In this document: positions 6,483-7,995 of the stretch, piece by piece
Numbering within the stretch: position 1 is the first letter of the stretch
Layout: the number at the start of each line of letters is the position of its first letter
NCBI GenBank assembly: GCA_030626265.1
Contig: DAOUPF010000050.1
Location: 1-7,995, forward strand
Direction of reading: 5' to 3'
DNA length: 7,995 nucleotides
From: Sulfurovum sp.
GTDB taxonomy: Bacteria; Campylobacterota; Campylobacteria; Campylobacterales; Sulfurovaceae
Notes under the pieces: generated by a model
What the model saw: the letters and a program-made list of their open reading frames with translations, nothing else
What the model was told of the DNA's origin: nothing
The model's database searches: none
Translations under genes and position numbers: made by a program

Positions 6483-7995
6483 GTGCAAGCACTCATTAAT
6501 GCAAATGAAGCAAGATCAAAAAAAATCAATAAAATAGAGAAGATTAAAGGTACTAAAAGTATGACTCAGGCAATGGAGGATTTAAGAGTATACGCCTCTT
6601 TAGGATACGCCGCTATTAGTAAAGAAGATTTTGCCTTTTACTTTAAATGTTTTGGAATATTCGATAAGTCTAAGGAGAATGGAACTAACTCCTTTATGAT
6701 AAGAGTTAGAATAGCAGGTGGACAGCTCAACGAGAGCCAAGCAAGAGTGTTAGGTGAAGTTGCACGAGATTATGGTAAAGATAGTATAGATTTGACTACA
6801 AGGATGCAGGTTGAACTTAGATACCTCACTATACAAGATTTACCGATAGTTTTAGATAAGCTTGGTTCTGTAGGTCTTTCTACTTATCAAACAGGGATAG
6901 ATAACTTTAGAAATATACTTACAGACCCTTTAGATGGTGTAGCATGTGACAATGTGATAGAGGCGATGCCAATCTTAGAAAAACTACAAGATGTATTTTT
7001 TAAAATGGAAGAGTATTTTGGTACATTACCTCGTAAATTTAATACAGCAATTAGTGGCAGCCTAGCAAATAGATGTAATATTATAGGTCATGACTGTTGT
7101 TTTTATCTAGCCAAAAGAGATAATATTTATGGATTCAATGTTGCTTTGGGTGGCAAAGTAGGAGAAGTAGCACAAAAAATAAATGTATTTCTCAAAGATT
7201 CCGATGAGGTTGTTCTATTTTTTATCCATTTAGTTAAGATATTTAAAGAGTATGGATTTAGAGATAATAGAAATAAAAATAGACTATTTTTTCTTATACA
7301 AGAGGTTGGCATAGAGACATTTGTATCAGCAATAAAGCAAAGTTCTTCGTATGAATTTTTAGAATCAGGAGAAGAGATCTTTGAAGATTCTATGTTTAAC
7401 TCAAATAATGGTAGCATCGTGCAAAAAAATGGCTTATCTTCTGTACATATGGTCATCCCTGCAGGTGTGTTTAAAGGCACAGCGATGATAGAAGTTGCAG
7501 ATGTTGCACAAAAATATGGTGATGGGCAAATTCGTATGACTTATGAACAAAATCTTTTTATATTGGGAGTCAAAGATCAAGAGTCCTGTTTAAATACAAA
7601 TATATTTGAGCAATATCAAAACATAGATACTCCTTATATAAATCATCTAGTGGCCTGTACTGGTAAAAACAACTGTCAATATGGTACTTTAGACACTAAA
7701 TCTTTAGGAAAAGAGTTTTCTGACTACCTAAATCAAAATGTCAAATTACCAAGTGATGCTATAGTGAGATTATATTTTTCTGCATGTCCAAAAGGGTGTG
7801 GTTTAAATGGTTTGGCTGATATAGGATTTGAGGGAACAAAAATAAAAGATGCAGATGGAAATATATGTGATGCTGTGCATATGTCTTTGGGAGGAAAAAT
7901 GACAAAAGAGAGTAGAGAAGGGCGTTTAATCTTTAAAAAAATTCCTATAGAGAATGCCAAGATTTATGTGAAGAATTTAATGCTTATGTATCTAA
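6483..7995 (+). CDS. nirA: Ferredoxin-nitrite reductase, siroheme/[4Fe-4S] enzyme (3' end beyond window)
   Basis: The open frame runs from GTG at 6483 off the right edge, giving 504 residues; the family is usually about 500-570 long, so little is missing. It reduces nitrite to ammonium with six electrons from ferredoxin in the cytoplasm. Two nitrite/sulfite reductase half-domains are visible: the first contains SFMIRVRIAGG (70-80), DLTTRMQ (103-109) and TGIDNFRNIL (137-146). Cluster and siroheme cysteines are complete: CTGKNNC (Cys392, Cys398; C-x5-C) and CPKGC (Cys435, Cys439; C-x3-C). LPRKFN (182-187) has Lys185 followed by Asn187; sulfite reductases have a second Lys at the latter place, so the pattern favours nitrite reductase. 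It diverges from nrtA across a 166-bp control region, which supports assimilation of imported nitrate. An NADH-type NirB is excluded by the absence of N-terminal FAD/NAD domains. A ferredoxin sulfite reductase is the remaining alternative. Confidence 0.87.
   Translation, partial: MQALINANEARSKKINKIEKIKGTKSMTQAMEDLRVYASLGYAAISKEDFAFYFKCFGIFDKSKENGTNSFMIRVRIAGGQLNESQARVLGEVARDYGKDSIDLTTRMQVELRYLTIQDLPIVLDKLGSVGLSTYQTGIDNFRNILTDPLDGVACDNVIEAMPILEKLQDVFFKMEEYFGTLPRKFNTAISGSLANRCNIIGHDCCFYLAKRDNIYGFNVALGGKVGEVAQKINVFLKDSDEVVLFFIHLVKIFKEYGFRDNRNKNRLFFLIQEVGIETFVSAIKQSSSYEFLESGEEIFEDSMFNSNNGSIVQKNGLSSVHMVIPAGVFKGTAMIEVADVAQKYGDGQIRMTYEQNLFILGVKDQESCLNTNIFEQYQNIDTPYINHLVACTGKNNCQYGTLDTKSLGKEFSDYLNQNVKLPSDAIVRLYFSACPKGCGLNGLADIGFEGTKIKDADGNICDAVHMSLGGKMTKESREGRLIFKKIPIENAKIYVKNLMLMYL

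Noticed and set aside
7127..7480. 117-codon minus-strand open frame in the right part of the window
   Set aside because: It lies wholly inside nirA, whose plus-strand frame has all family motifs; the minus-strand peptide resembles no family that I know and has no ribosome binding site.

Overview
The window is AT-rich and densely coding. It looks like a piece of a Campylobacterota (Epsilonproteobacteria) chromosome, most plausibly a denitrifying, sulfur- or hydrogen-oxidising genus of the Sulfurimonas/Sulfurovum kind. That placement is inferred from base and codon composition, the style of the proteins and the gene set; no marker gene here fixes the genus. It contains no tRNA, rRNA, CRISPR array or insertion sequence.

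Left part (1-2192, + strand): the tail of an unidentified gene overlaps by ATGA a clear nirF, a periplasmic beta-propeller protein of heme d1 biosynthesis. Heme d1 is the cofactor of respiratory cytochrome cd1 nitrite reductase (NirS), so a nir cluster probably extends to the left. Next, 32 bp downstream, is a divergent member of the glyceraldehyde-3-phosphate dehydrogenase family with an intact Cys/His catalytic pair but altered surrounding loops and no visible Shine-Dalgarno sequence.

Middle (2233-3087, - strand): a convergent gene for an unnamed protein with an apparently cytoplasmic PDC/Cache-like domain followed by four membrane segments.

Right part (3263-7995): a nitrate assimilation locus. 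On the - strand, read right to left, are nrtA (periplasmic nitrate-binding protein), nrtB (permease) and an nrtC/nrtD-type ATPase, forming an operon with a TAATG overlap between the last two. Divergent from it on the + strand is nirA, siroheme/[4Fe-4S] ferredoxin-nitrite reductase, which starts at a GTG and runs off the window after 504 codons. The 166-bp divergent control region holds three symmetrical elements: a perfect 13-bp inverted repeat, a 24-bp near-palindrome and a 16-bp perfect palindrome just before the nirA ribosome binding site.

Together the right-hand genes would import nitrate and reduce nitrite to ammonium for biosynthesis; an assimilatory nitrate reductase is expected beyond the right edge. 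The left-hand genes belong to respiratory nitrite reduction. The window therefore sits at a junction between dissimilatory and assimilatory nitrogen oxide metabolism. The main open questions are the role of the GAPDH-like enzyme beside nirF, the unnamed sensor-like membrane protein, and the regulator that reads the symmetrical control region.
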